NCBI GenBank assembly: GCA_015065845.1
Contig: SVPQ01000001.1
Location: 186,001-250,000, forward strand
Source: Oscillospiraceae bacterium
GTDB lineage: Bacteria > Bacillota > Clostridia > Oscillospirales > Acutalibacteraceae
Direction of reading: 5' to 3'
Length of the DNA stretch: 64,000 nucleotides
The translations under genes were made by a program, and so were the position numbers. A model generated the notes under the pieces. That model was not told the origin of the DNA and did not search any database. It saw only the letters and a list, made by a program, of their open reading frames with translations. Positions 36,722-47,500 of this stretch are shown here, one piece after another. How positions within the stretch are numbered: the stretch's first letter is position 1; every line of letters begins with the position of its first letter.

Positions 36722-38605
36722 TTAATCTTCTTGTTGTGCTGCTTTAACAAGTTCATCCGGAACCGCTTCACCGTGTTTTACAAAGAGAAGCATTATAATT
36801 GCAATTGCAAATGCTACCGGACTGTAATAGAAGAGTGATATATAACTTCCTGAGAACATTCTTACGAAACCATAAAGGATTGGTGACGCAATCTGTGCAG
36901 AGAATGTTGCTGTGTAGTAGTAACCTGTGAAAGTACCAACCTTTTCAACACCACCGATATCAAGAACAAGCGGAAGTGTATTAACAGTAACAAACATATT
37001 AGCTGCACCAGCAAGAATAAGAACAGGGAAAATAAGAACACGAAGTATCTTTGTAACATCATCAACAGTTTTCTGAATATCTGAAACAGCGCTTGCAAAT
37101 GTTGTTTCAGTGTCAGAAGCAAAAATATCATCGGCTACTTTTACAATAATATCATAAATACCCTCGCCTGCATTTGCTTCAAGGTAGGTTTCAAAATCAA
37201 CATAATACTTATCAGCTTCGGTTGATTTTCCTGAACCTTTTGCCTGAACATACTCAGCGTAACCTGCCATAGAAAGTTCTGATTTCTCATCATATTCTAT
37301 GCCTTGCTCTTTAGCTTCAGTTTTCTTTTCAGCGTTATAAGCATTGATATGGTCATCTATTGCAATATAAGCATTGTTCACCTGAACATAATCATTTACT
37401 GAAAGATTCTTGCTACCGAGCATTCCAATGAATACACCAAAGAAAAGTATAAACGCAACAAGGAAAACTGCAAGACCTGCAAGAATTGTTTTCTTTCTGC
37501 CGAATTTCTTACCGGCTTTACCTGCTGGAAGAGCACCAATAGCTGCAGCAACCGCAAAAAGAAGCATTATAGCAGTTGCTTCAGAAGTAATCATATGAAG
37601 AATTTCTTGTGCAAAGAGTGAGAAGAATGTTGTAATAGCATTTGCTGCACAGAAAAGGAAGAAGAGACAACCAAGCATAAAGATAAGACTCTTTCTTTCA
37701 CCCTTTGTAAGCTTTGTTGCTTTAAGTGCTGCTTTTTGTGCTTTTGCTGCTTCTTTTTCTGCTTTTTTCTTTGCTTTTTCATCAGCATACTGATTAGCAT
37801 CTAATTTGAGTTTAATACTTGTATCTTCTTCCTTAACAAAGAAGAGAAGAACGAGCATACCTAAAATCATTATTACTGAACCAATAATGAAAACATACGG
37901 AAATGAAACTGTCTCATTTGCTTTTACTTCAGCTGTTGTTAAGCCTGTGAATACTGAACAAAGTAAAATAGCAATTGTACCTGCAATCATACCAACCGCA
38001 GAACCTAAACCACCCATAAGGTTAATAACCGCATTACCTTCTGAACGAAGTGATGGTGGTGTCAGGTCAGGCATTAATGCTACAACAGGAGCACGCCACA
38101 AAGACATAGAGAACACGAACAAAATAACTGTAATCATTGTAAGTGGAAGTGCCAAATCGCCGCTTGTATTTAACGCAACAAACGGAATAAGAGCAAATAA
38201 CACAGCAGAAATCGGTGCACAAGACACAATAAACGGACGGCGTTTACCTAATTTTGAGTGACAGTTATCTGAAAGTTTACCGAATGTTGGTTGGAATATA
38301 ACACCGAAAATATTATCGAATGTCATAATAATACCGATAAAGAGCGGTACTAATGTAAATCCACCGCCGAGAGCAACTGTGCTCTCACCTTGTGCTGCTG
38401 CGAAATCGCCAATCCACGGAATAGCGTTTGCAATAGCGTTACTCCAGTCAGAAACCATTGAACTTTCCGAAAGAATTTTATTAAGAATTTTTGTAATATA
38501 TGGGTCGTATATAGCCCACGCAATTGATGTAGCCAAGAAGCCGAAACCGGTTAAAATCGTCTTTTTGTAGTCGAGTTTTAAACCGTCTTTTGTTTTTTCA
38601 GCCAT
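36722..38605 (-). CDS. MFS transporter, SLC45/GPH-like
   Basis: A 627-residue permease with about 12 membrane helices. FGFLATSIAWAIYDPYITKI opens the first helix, and IMTFDNIFGVIFQPTFGKLS with KLGKRRPFIV is the SLC45/GPH-type loop 2-3 signature. A charged Ala/Lys-rich stretch near residues 255-290 is the central cytoplasmic loop. An extra extracellular region of about 130 residues is inserted around 390-525, which is not usual in the family. The ATG at 38605 follows GGAGGTAGG. Sugar or sugar-derivative uptake is likely; the substrate is unknown. It is alone between a terminator and the palindromic element. Confidence 0.83.
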   Translation of the reverse strand: MAEKTKDGLKLDYKKTILTGFGFLATSIAWAIYDPYITKILNKILSESSMVSDWSNAIANAIPWIGDFAAAQGESTVALGGGFTLVPLFIGIIMTFDNIFGVIFQPTFGKLSDNCHSKLGKRRPFIVSCAPISAVLFALIPFVALNTSGDLALPLTMITVILFVFSMSLWRAPVVALMPDLTPPSLRSEGNAVINLMGGLGSAVGMIAGTIAILLCSVFTGLTTAEVKANETVSFPYVFIIGSVIMILGMLVLLFFVKEEDTSIKLKLDANQYADEKAKKKAEKEAAKAQKAALKATKLTKGERKSLIFMLGCLFFLFCAANAITTFFSLFAQEILHMITSEATAIMLLFAVAAAIGALPAGKAGKKFGRKKTILAGLAVFLVAFILFFGVFIGMLGSKNLSVNDYVQVNNAYIAIDDHINAYNAEKKTEAKEQGIEYDEKSELSMAGYAEYVQAKGSGKSTEADKYYVDFETYLEANAGEGIYDIIVKVADDIFASDTETTFASAVSDIQKTVDDVTKILRVLIFPVLILAGAANMFVTVNTLPLVLDIGGVEKVGTFTGYYYTATFSAQIASPILYGFVRMFSGSYISLFYYSPVAFAIAIIMLLFVKHGEAVPDELVKAAQQED

Positions 38606-38746
38606 CGAACCTACCTCCATTCATAAATTAATAGAATAATTATATCATAACAATTTATAATTTCCAATTATAAATACTATTAAAATTCATTTTTGGAAGT
38701 TTATCCAAATAAAGCGTTTTTAATTTGTGCAAATAAACTTATTTAT

Positions 38747-39025
38747 TAAGGTGACGAGAGTCGAACCCCGTACGCCTAAAATTAAAATCTTTCGGCACAT
38801 TAAGCCGTTTTTTGTCTTGTTATACGCCAGTATGACTGCGCCAAAGAAACACCTTACTGCACCAAAATCTTTACAATTTTAGGTGTGAGCAGTTTTGTAA
38901 GACAAAAAAACTTTCAGTAACAAGGAAAAACTCGCAGGAATACTGGCGTATTTCAAGAGTTTTGACGATGTTAGTGGGAATTTTTGTCTTCCAAAACCGT
39001 GCGGTGTTAGGCTCCCGTCACCTTA
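38747..39025. mobile_element. 279-bp palindromic (MITE-like) element with tRNA T-arm-like ends
   Basis: Terminal inverted repeats TAAGGTGACG (38747-38756) and CGTCACCTTA (39016-39025) are perfect and remain similar for about 28 bp. A second arm pair, ATACGCCAGTAT (38822-38833) and its exact complement (38940-38951), is placed symmetrically. A third, ACTGC (38856-38860) and GCAGT (38889-38893), closes the centre. Read inward from the right, the left end contains GGGGTTCGACTCTCGTCACC, like a tRNA T-arm and acceptor. It has no ORF and no clear target duplication. It overlaps the 3' end of the class II aldolase gene. Confidence 0.55.
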
Positions 39026-40116
39026 CTTCTGTAAGCTTCTGCCTCCCAGTTCACAATAAAATCTGTAAGTTCATCTGTCATTGGTTTACCACCACCAAAA
39101 CTTTCTGCAAAACACGCAATTTTAAGTGCATCATTAAAGAGCATTGAAGCGTTATCTGAGCCTTTTTCACTTACATCAACAGCATAAGCACCACAATTTT
39201 GCACCAATATAATTTTCGGTAAAAATCCGTTTTTATCTTTATATTCATTTACTTTATCAGGAATAGTTTTTTCATCTTCAATATAAAGCGGATAGGGTTT
39301 GCAATAAACTATCTGGTCAGGATTAAATGGTTTGTAAATTTTTTTAAGACTTTCTTCACTCTGTGCAACACGCAAAGATTCAACTGATGGGTCATAACTT
39401 ATAACACAGTCATCCGAAAATGTTTCGTTTAAAATATTGAATGTGCTCATACTTTTGTCACCATCAAATTCACCCGATGACAAGTCTGGTTCTCTTATAA
39501 TTTCATTTCTTATTTTACTTGTAACAAAACCTAACTTTTCGCCTAATTCTTCTACTGTGTTACCCGCTACAAAAATGCCATGATTTTCGAGCAAAATTAT
39601 ATCGGCAGGTTTCCCTTTTGTACTTTTGTATTCTTCCATTAAATCAAAACATATTTTTGAAAGAATATAACCAGGTTTACAAACATCAACCCAGATAATA
39701 CTGTCCCCGAATAATTCTTCTGCTTTTTTCTTACCATTCTCAGAACAGGTAAGACCATTTATTAATGCCGGATGCAAATGCAAAACAAAAGTATATTCAA
39801 AAAGACTATGAAGTGTAGTTTCAACACTTGGTCTTTTGTTTTCTTCACCTTTTTCTTTTGCATCTGACAAATCTTCTAAAAACAGTGCTTCTCTTTCTTT
39901 ATCATTATCAGGATAAGTTTTTGAGAAAATTTCTTTTAATTTTGCCCTGTTCATTTTTACAAATCCATCTTTTGTAATAGTAGAAAGACTTGTACCGGAG
40001 CCTTTGATGTACATCACATCCCCGTCTTTTGCAGATGTATTACCACCACCAGCCAAAACAAGTTCTTCATTACTTCCGTAAAAATTTGAAAACTCAACTA
40101 ATTTTTCTAAAACCAT
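39007..40116 (-). CDS. class II aldolase/adducin-family protein
   Basis: A 369-residue metal-dependent aldolase-fold protein. AGGGNTSAKDGDVMYIKGSG is the phosphate/substrate loop, LHLHPALINGLTCS carries the zinc-binding histidines and LLENHGIFVAG a further one. The C-terminal 130 residues match the longer members related to rhamnulose/fuculose-type aldolases. Substrate unknown. It starts two bases after the YgiQ stop. Its last residues (KVTGA) and the TAA are encoded by the terminal repeat of the palindromic element, so the native C-terminus may have been altered. Confidence 0.83.
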   Translation of the reverse strand: MVLEKLVEFSNFYGSNEELVLAGGGNTSAKDGDVMYIKGSGTSLSTITKDGFVKMNRAKLKEIFSKTYPDNDKEREALFLEDLSDAKEKGEENKRPSVETTLHSLFEYTFVLHLHPALINGLTCSENGKKKAEELFGDSIIWVDVCKPGYILSKICFDLMEEYKSTKGKPADIILLENHGIFVAGNTVEELGEKLGFVTSKIRNEIIREPDLSSGEFDGDKSMSTFNILNETFSDDCVISYDPSVESLRVAQSEESLKKIYKPFNPDQIVYCKPYPLYIEDEKTIPDKVNEYKDKNGFLPKIILVQNCGAYAVDVSEKGSDNASMLFNDALKIACFAESFGGGKPMTDELTDFIVNWEAEAYRSKVTGA

Positions 40117-40118
40117 TA

Positions 40119-42041
40119 TTATCTTCTCTTTCCTTTATTATTTCTTTTGTTTTGATTTTTATTATTTTGTCTTACATTATTTTTTCTACCATTTTGTTTT
40201 GCGTTTTGTCTTGCTTTTTCAACCCTGTCTTTATACGATGGAGCAACAAGACAATTTTTAGAGTGACCTATTAAATCCTCACGATGAGCAATTTTAAGTG
40301 CCTTTCTTACTAAATCGGCATTTTTGGGGTCTTTACATTGAAGTAGTGCTCTCTGCATTCTTTTTTCTTCTGCAGAACGCGGAACATAAACCTCATTTAA
40401 AGTAAACGGGTCAAGTCCTGTATAAAACATAACAGTTGATGCAGTACCCGGTGTAGGATAAAAATCCTGTACCTGTTCAGGATTATAATTCCATTTTCTT
40501 ATAAATTCAGAAAGTTTTATTGCATCCTGCAATTTACTGCCGGGGTGACTTGACATTAAATAAGGCACTAAATACTGCTCTTTATTAAAACTTTTTGTGA
40601 GTTCAAAATATCTATTTCTGAATTTTTCATAAACTGAAAATTCAGGTTTACCCATAAGTTTCAATACACTTTCAGAACAATGTTCAGGTGCAACTTTTAA
40701 TTGCCCACTTACGTGATCTTTTACAAGCTTTTTAAAGAAAGCACTGCCTGATGGTGATTTATCTGCTAAAAGATAGTCAAATCTTATACCGGAACGGATA
40801 AACACTTTTTTTACTTTCGGCAATTTTTCAATCTCAGTCAGTAACTCTATATATTCACTGTGGTCTGCTTTTAAATTCTTGCAGGGAGTTGGTGCTAAAC
40901 ATTTTCTTTCTGCACAAACACCATTTTTTAATTGCTTATCACAGGCAGGTTCTCTGAAATTAGCGGTCGGTCCGCCAACATCGTTTATGTAACCCTTAAA
41001 ATCCGGCATTTCAGTTAAAAGTTTTGCTTCTTCTACTACACTTTCAATACTTCTTGAACGGACACTTCTGCCCTGATGGAAAGCGAGTGCACAGAAGTTA
41101 CAACCTCCAAAACAACCCCTGTTATGAGTAAGCGAAAACTTCACTTCTTCAATAGCGGGTACACCACCAAGACTTTCGTAAGAAAAATGATAATTTCTCA
41201 TATATGGCAAAGAATAAACTTCATCAAGTTCTTCGCGTGTCAATGGTGGCATCGGAGGATTCTGCACAAGCATTTTATCTCCGTAATATTCTACCAACGC
41301 TTTACCAGAAACACTATCCTGATTTTTATACTGCAAAGCGAATGCTTTTGCGTACTCTTTTTTGTCATTTTTTACGCTTTCAAAATCCCAGCTGCCACCG
41401 ACTTCAAAATGGATTTTATCGTTTCTTTGTCCTAACCACACAGTTCCACGGACATCACGGATTTTTTTCACAGGAATATTTTTATTTAAAAGCTCCGCAA
41501 TTCTTCTTAATATATTTTCACCCATACCGTAGGTTAAAATATCTGCACCCGACTCTACTAAAAGACTTTTCATTACTGTGTCATCCCAGTAATCATAATG
41601 ACCAAATCTTCTTAAAGATGCCTCAAGGCCGCCTAAAATAATTGCTGTCTCGGGGTACGCTTCACGAATTTTTTTCGAGTAAACCAAAGTGGCTCTGTCA
41701 GGTCTCAACCCCATTTTACCACCTGGTGAGTAATAATCGTAATTCCTTTTTCTTTTTGCGACAGTATAATGTGCAACCATTGAGTCAATATTACCCGCGG
41801 ACACAAGAAACCCGAGTCTTGGTTCACCGAAACGCTTAAAATCGTTCACAGAATGAAAATCGGGTTGTGCCAAAAATGCAATATTAAACCCCATATCTTC
41901 TAAAACTCTTGTAATAATAGACGCACCAAAAGACGGGTGGTCAACATACGCATCACCCGAAACATAAACGAAATCAGGCTGTACCCAACCACGCTCTTCC
42001 ATCTCTTTTTTAGTTGTAGGTAAAAACATTCTGCCTTCCAT
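40119..42041 (-). CDS. YgiQ-family radical SAM protein
   Basis: A 640-residue protein of the YgiQ/UPF0313 family. The N-terminal part matches the family (YVSGDAYVDHPSFGASIITR, ILGGLEASLRRFGHYDYWDD). The radical SAM cluster site is CFGGCNFCA, a CxxxCxxC. VAPEHCSESVLKLMGKP and QDFYPTPGTASTVMFYTG are further family signatures. The C-terminus is a basic Asn/Lys/Arg-rich tail of about 40 residues, typical of the family. The reaction is not known. It is followed directly by the aldolase and preceded by the amidohydrolase. Confidence 0.9.
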   Translation of the reverse strand: MEGRMFLPTTKKEMEERGWVQPDFVYVSGDAYVDHPSFGASIITRVLEDMGFNIAFLAQPDFHSVNDFKRFGEPRLGFLVSAGNIDSMVAHYTVAKRKRNYDYYSPGGKMGLRPDRATLVYSKKIREAYPETAIILGGLEASLRRFGHYDYWDDTVMKSLLVESGADILTYGMGENILRRIAELLNKNIPVKKIRDVRGTVWLGQRNDKIHFEVGGSWDFESVKNDKKEYAKAFALQYKNQDSVSGKALVEYYGDKMLVQNPPMPPLTREELDEVYSLPYMRNYHFSYESLGGVPAIEEVKFSLTHNRGCFGGCNFCALAFHQGRSVRSRSIESVVEEAKLLTEMPDFKGYINDVGGPTANFREPACDKQLKNGVCAERKCLAPTPCKNLKADHSEYIELLTEIEKLPKVKKVFIRSGIRFDYLLADKSPSGSAFFKKLVKDHVSGQLKVAPEHCSESVLKLMGKPEFSVYEKFRNRYFELTKSFNKEQYLVPYLMSSHPGSKLQDAIKLSEFIRKWNYNPEQVQDFYPTPGTASTVMFYTGLDPFTLNEVYVPRSAEEKRMQRALLQCKDPKNADLVRKALKIAHREDLIGHSKNCLVAPSYKDRVEKARQNAKQNGRKNNVRQNNKNQNKRNNKGKRR

Positions 42042-42063
42042 TTTATTTACCTTTCATTCCAAT

Positions 42064-42855
42064 TTATAAACCTAATAATTTTTCTGCATTCTTATAAAAT
42101 ATCTTATCTTCTTCATCTTCAGTAAGTTCCATAGTCTTAATCATACCAATATCCCACGAAGGTGAATTCCAAGGGCAGTCTGAACCAAAAAGAATTTTAT
42201 CAATATCTTTTTTATCAAGAATTCTTTTTGCCATATCTTTAGGCATAGTACCATAACCAAAAGCAGTATCAAAATAACAATTATCAATATCACAAAGATA
42301 TTTTAAAACATCTTCACCCATTGAAAGACCTCCCCAGTGTGCACATACAACAGGTGTTTCTATGAGTGTTGCAACCTTTCTCAATCTCTCGGGTGTTGCT
42401 TTATATGGTGGTGCAAAACCGAAATCTTCACCCGCATGAAAAATAAGCACGAAGCCCAATTTTTCTATTTTTTTATATATCGGAAAAACCCTCTCATCAT
42501 CAACAAAAAATTGTTGATAATCAGGGTGCAATTTAATACCTTTCACACCATTATCTTTTAACCTTTCGAGTTCTTCTTCCCAATCTTCTGAAAATGGGTA
42601 AACAGAACCAAAAGGTATAATTTTTTCACTCTTCAAAGAAATAGCGAAGTCATTAACTTTCTTTTGCTGATTTGCGTTTGTCGCTATTGAAAGTGCTACA
42701 CTTTTATCTACTCCGTCTTTACTCATAAGATATAAAAGTGACTCTTTCGTGCCATCTGTCTGTGGAATAAGTCCTCCTGAAACAAAACTTAATTTTTCAA
42801 TTGTATTCTTAGCTATTTTGTCCGGGAAACAATGTGTATGAAAATCTATAACCAA
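42064..42855 (-). CDS. amidohydrolase-family metal-dependent hydrolase
   Basis: A 263-residue TIM-barrel hydrolase of the amidohydrolase-2 family. Metal ligands: DFHTHC at residues 4-9 (HxH), IKLHPDYQQF, FHAGEDFGF, VCAHWGG and FGSDCPW. The start is a TTG at 42855 after GAAGGTGA, giving MVIDFHTHC. It is first of a probable three-gene leftward unit with ygiQ and the aldolase. Family members include decarboxylases and lactonases; no substrate is assigned. Confidence 0.87.
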   Translation of the reverse strand: MVIDFHTHCFPDKIAKNTIEKLSFVSGGLIPQTDGTKESLLYLMSKDGVDKSVALSIATNANQQKKVNDFAISLKSEKIIPFGSVYPFSEDWEEELERLKDNGVKGIKLHPDYQQFFVDDERVFPIYKKIEKLGFVLIFHAGEDFGFAPPYKATPERLRKVATLIETPVVCAHWGGLSMGEDVLKYLCDIDNCYFDTAFGYGTMPKDMAKRILDKKDIDKILFGSDCPWNSPSWDIGMIKTMELTEDEEDKIFYKNAEKLLGL

Positions 42856-42942
42856 TATAAATCACCTTCTATATGATAATCCAAAAACTGAAAAATTTCA
42901 ATAATTTTCATCAATTTCTACATTATATATCTTCCCCGCTTC

Positions 42943-42971
42943 TTGACAAATTATAGTGTGTTTGATAAAAT
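42943..42971 (+). promoter_or_regulatory. promoter of the DUF1846 gene
   Basis: Consensus TTGACA (42943-42948), a 17-bp spacer and TAAAAT (42966-42971). Confidence 0.65.
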
Positions 42972-43021
42972 TTATATTTGTATTAGATTTTTACTTTTCC
43001 TACGCAAAAGGGGTGTGTATT

Positions 43022-44521
43022 TTGGAAATCGAAAGAAAAACAGGCTTCAATAACGATATGTATATTGAAAAACAGTCTGAACAAATCAAAAAAAGAATTA
43101 ATGAATTCGGTGGCAAACTTTACCTTGAATTCGGAGGTAAACTTTTTGACGATTTTCACGCTGCAAGAGTTTTACCGGGGTTTAAGCCTGACAGTAAATT
43201 ACAAATGCTTTTAAAATTAAAAGACCAGGCAGAAATTGTTATTGTTATTTCTGCAAATGACATTGAAAGCAACAAAGTAAGACGCGACCTTGGTATTACT
43301 TACGATATTGATGTTCTTCGCCTTATGGATGCATTTTCAAGCATAGGTCTTTATGTCGGCAGTGTTGTTATTACACAATTTTCTGGTCAACCTGCCGCTA
43401 TAAAATTCAAAGAAAAACTTGAAACACTTGGCATTAAATCTTTCGTTCAATATGTAATAGAGGGTTACCCCTACAATGTTCAGCACATTGTAAGCGATAA
43501 TGGTTTTGGTAAAAACGATTACATTGAAACAACACGACCACTTGTTGTTATTACAGCACCTGGTCCCGGTAGCGGTAAAATGTCGACTTGCCTTTCTCAA
43601 CTTTACCACGAAAATGCCCGTGGCGTAAAAGCAGGTTATGCTAAATTTGAAACTTTCCCTATATGGAATTTACCACTTAAACACCCTGTTAATTTAGCGT
43701 ACGAAGCCGCAACTGCTGACCTTAATGATGTTAATATGATTGACCCTTATCATCTTGAGGCTTATGGTGAAACAACGGTAAACTACAACCGCGATGTTGA
43801 AGTTTTCCCTGTTTTAAATGCTATGTTTGAGAAAATTGAGGGTGTCAGTCCTTATAAATCACCTACTGATATGGGTGTTAATATGGTTGGTTTCTGCATA
43901 GAAGATGATGATGTTTGTAAAAAAGCGTCTCACGAAGAAATTATAAGAAGATATTTTTCTACTCTTTGCGATAAGAAAATGGGTCATAAAAATGACCCTG
44001 CAATTCAGAAGATTGAAAGTCTTATGAATCAGGCGGGTATTTCCGTTGAAAACACAAGACCAATTGTAAAAACCGCTCTTTTAAAAAGTGAAACAACAAA
44101 TGGTCAACCGGCAGTTGCTTTAGAATTACCAAACGGACAAGTAGTAACTGGTAAAACTTCTGACCTTTTAGGTGCTTCTTCTGCAGCAATTCTTAACGCA
44201 TTAAAAGTTCTTGCCGGCATAGATGACAAAGAGCTTCTTATAAAAAGAGAAATTATAGAACCTATTCAGGATTTAAAAACAGACTTTTTAGGAAACAGAA
44301 ACCCAAGACTTCACACCGATGAAGTTTTAATTGCACTTTCAATGAGTGCTGTTTCAAGCGAAACCGCAAAAAAAGCAATTGCAGAACTTAAAAATCTTTC
44401 TGGTAGTGAAGCTCATTCAACTGTTATTCTTTCACAGGTAGACTCCGATACATTCAGAAAACTCGGTGTTAATTTAACTTGTGAACCACAGTACCAAAGC
44501 AAAAAACTTTATCACAAATAA
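43022..44521 (+). CDS. DUF1846 family protein
   Basis: A 499-residue cytoplasmic protein of the DUF1846 family, common in Firmicutes and of unknown function. TGFNNDMYIEKQSEQIKKRI opens the conserved N-terminus. A nucleotide-binding-like loop GPGSGKMSTCLSQL lies near residue 185, and YHLEAYGETTVNYNRDVEVF and DMGVNMVGFCIEDD are other family segments. The start is TTG at 43022, eight bases after AAGGGG; this gives the normal family length. Upstream in-frame ATG at 42956 lies inside the promoter. Monocistronic. Confidence 0.88.
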   Translation: MEIERKTGFNNDMYIEKQSEQIKKRINEFGGKLYLEFGGKLFDDFHAARVLPGFKPDSKLQMLLKLKDQAEIVIVISANDIESNKVRRDLGITYDIDVLRLMDAFSSIGLYVGSVVITQFSGQPAAIKFKEKLETLGIKSFVQYVIEGYPYNVQHIVSDNGFGKNDYIETTRPLVVITAPGPGSGKMSTCLSQLYHENARGVKAGYAKFETFPIWNLPLKHPVNLAYEAATADLNDVNMIDPYHLEAYGETTVNYNRDVEVFPVLNAMFEKIEGVSPYKSPTDMGVNMVGFCIEDDDVCKKASHEEIIRRYFSTLCDKKMGHKNDPAIQKIESLMNQAGISVENTRPIVKTALLKSETTNGQPAVALELPNGQVVTGKTSDLLGASSAAILNALKVLAGIDDKELLIKREIIEPIQDLKTDFLGNRNPRLHTDEVLIALSMSAVSSETAKKAIAELKNLSGSEAHSTVILSQVDSDTFRKLGVNLTCEPQYQSKKLYHK

Positions 44522-44527
44522 GTTAAA

Positions 44528-44554
44528 AACTCCGTGGCTATTAGCCACGGAGTT
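44528..44554. terminator. bidirectional terminator
   Basis: AACTCCGTGGCT (44528-44539) pairs perfectly with AGCCACGGAGTT (44543-44554), 3-base loop, A-run before and T-run after. It serves the DUF1846 gene and the leftward 1770-residue gene. Confidence 0.88.
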
Positions 44555-44558
44555 TTTA

Positions 44559-47500
44559 TTATTTTTGTTCTGTTTCAGGTGTTTTTTCTGGTTCTTCTTC
44601 ACTTTCAATCATAAATGGTTCACTTGCAATATAAGCACTCTTAATTTTACCATTTACTGCACGGACTGTGTAGCGATAAACAACATCTTCCTCTGTACTT
44701 TTATCAATCCATGAAGATTTTGTTTCTTTTACATCAGCCATCTTCTGCCAGGATGACCATTTACCATCTTCGCCTAAAACCGCCCTGTAAACTGTGTAAT
44801 TTTTTGCACCATCAACTTTAGCCCATAAAACTTTTATATCTGTTTTATCGCCTTCAAGAATTACCACTGGTGCTGCAATATAACGAAGTGTCGAAGATGC
44901 TTTATAAACACTCTTACTTCCTCCATTTACTGCACGGACTGTATATTGGTATTTTGTATTACTTACAGCAGTTGAATCAATAAATGAATTCTTTTCTGTA
45001 CTACCGAGATTTTTCCATTTCGTCCATTTATCAGATTTATACTCACGGCGATAAACAATGTAACTTTCAGCACCTGTAATCTTATTCCAGGTAACTTTTA
45101 CACCAGTTGCATTATTTGCCACTTTTACAGTTGGAAGAGAAAGGAATACAAGTTTACTTGTAGAAACGAAACTGCTCTTATACTTACCATTTATTGCTTT
45201 TACTGTATATTTGTAGGTAACACCAGATTTAACTGTTTTATCTGTAAAAGTTTTTGCAGTTTCTTTTGCTGTACCAAGATTCACCCACTTTGTCCACTTA
45301 CCGTCTTTTAATTCTGAACGATAAATGCTATAACCTTTAGCACCCTTAACCTGAGTCCAACTACCTGTAATAGCATTTGCTTCATTTTTTATTTTAAGAA
45401 CAGGCTCAGCGAGATACATAAGTGCATCAGATGATTTATAGGTACTCTTAACCTTTCCATTTACGGCACGAAGAGTATATTTATACTGTTTACCTGATTT
45501 AACTGTTTTGTCTGTAAAAGACTTTGCAGTTTCTTTTGTTGTGCCGAGATTTATCCAGTTAGTCCATTTTCCACTTACTAACTCTGAACGATAGATTGTG
45601 TAACCTTTTGCACCGGCAACTTTTTCCCAAGAACCAATTATTCCCTCAGCAGTATTAGAAATTGTTAGTGTTGGTTGCTCAAGGAAAATCATACCGGAAG
45701 TTGCAATATAACCACTCTTTATTTTATTATCAACTGCACGGATAGCATATCTGTAAGTTGCACCGCTCTTTACTTTATCATCAAGCCAAGTATTTTTTGC
45801 TTCGCCTGTTGTACCAAGATTAGACCACTTCGTCCATTTAGAGTTTTTCTTTTCTGAGCGATAAACAATGTAACTGTCAGCACCATCTATTTTATTCCAC
45901 TTTACAAGAAGTCCTGTAGTTGAAATTGTAACTGTAGCCTTTGGTGCAGGTATAAATGTTATACTGTTACTTTCTTTATAAGCACTTTTAAAATCACCAT
46001 TTACCGCACGTACGGTGTATTTATATTTAACATTTTTCTTAACTTTTTCGTCTACCCATGAAGAAGCCTCTGCTTTAATAGTACCACGGTTCTTCCATTT
46101 TGACCATTTTTTAGTTTTAACATCATACTGAGAAGAATAAACAATATAACCCGTAGCATCTTCATCCTGAGTCCACTTAACTTTGATACCATCTGATACA
46201 TTTTCTATAGTAACTTTTGGTGTATCAAGAGTGCGTTTTTCTATTATTGCTGTCTGAAGTTCTGCCTTACATACTGTACATTCTTTGTGCTGTTTGCCTA
46301 CAGTTGTAAATGTTGGTTCTTTGTCTGTAATCCAATCACTTACTTTATGGCCTGTTGCTTTTAAAACTTCACCTTTTGCAATTACCGTCTCACAAGCAGG
46401 ACAATATTCATCACCTGTGTAACCATCTTCTAAACAAGTTGGTTCTTTTGCATTGATAACTTCTGTCTTTTCGTGAGCATTTAAGTCTATTTCAATTTCT
46501 TCAACATCTCTTTTCTCAGTACAATCAGGATTTACACACGCTCTGTACTTTTCACCAACTTTCACACAAGTCGGTGGTACTATTGTGTATTCTGTATCAA
46601 ATGTATGAGTTTTTCCATCAGGTTGAACTTCTTCTGTTAATTTATAATCGCAATCACCATTTTTACAGAATTTTGCAATTTCACCCTTAACAGTGCATTG
46701 CACCGGAATGGTAATTTCCCAACCACCTAAATTATGTGAAGTTCCATCTGCCGGAATTACTTCTGTTACTGAATGTGTACAACCATCATTAAGACATTTT
46801 TGTACTTTTTCACCATCTGTAACACAAGTAGCTTGTGTCACTACAGTCCAGTCACCACTCAATTTATGGGCATCTTTATCTATCGGAAGAGTTTCTGTTT
46901 CTGTGTGACCGCAACCATTTTTACAACTTCTTGCTTTTAAGCCCTCTTCTACACAAGTTGCAGGAGTCACTTCCCATTCACTCATATTATGAGATTCAGA
47001 ATCAACCGGAATAGCCATTGTTTGTTTCTCACCACAACCATTAGCACATTCTTTGGTTTTTACACCTTCTGCCTTGCAGGTTGCCGGAGTCGTTACAACC
47101 CATTCGCCAGACCAGTCGTGGCTTGTACCATCTGGCTCGATACCCTCTATTTCGCAGTAACCGCAACCATTTTTACAATAAATCTCTAATTCACCTGATT
47201 CATTACAATTCGGCGCTTTTTTCTGTCTGAAACCTAAAGTATGAGCATCGGGATTTTTTTCTGTTTCTCTTGTAACTGTTTTTTCGCAAAGATCACATTC
47301 ACCTGATTCTACACCCTTTGTAACACAAGTTGCAGGAGTTGTTTCTGTCCATTTAGTTATTTCGTGATTTTCAGCATTCACTTCACCGTAAGGTTGTTTA
47401 CAGATAGTGCAAATAGCCTGTTCTTTACAAGTCGCAGTACCGCCCTGGTGGTGAGTACATTCAATAACAGACAATTTACCTGCTAAATACTTAACATCGT

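Noticed and set aside
38747-38840. tRNA gene on the minus strand
   Set aside because: The T-loop GTTCGAC is present, but the T-stem has mismatches and no D-arm or matching 5' acceptor lies within tRNA length.
38747-39025. tmRNA or SRP RNA
   Set aside because: The ends pair like an acceptor stem, but the tmRNA 5' signature, tag ORF and the SRP core GGAAG motif are absent. Symmetry fits a palindromic element better.
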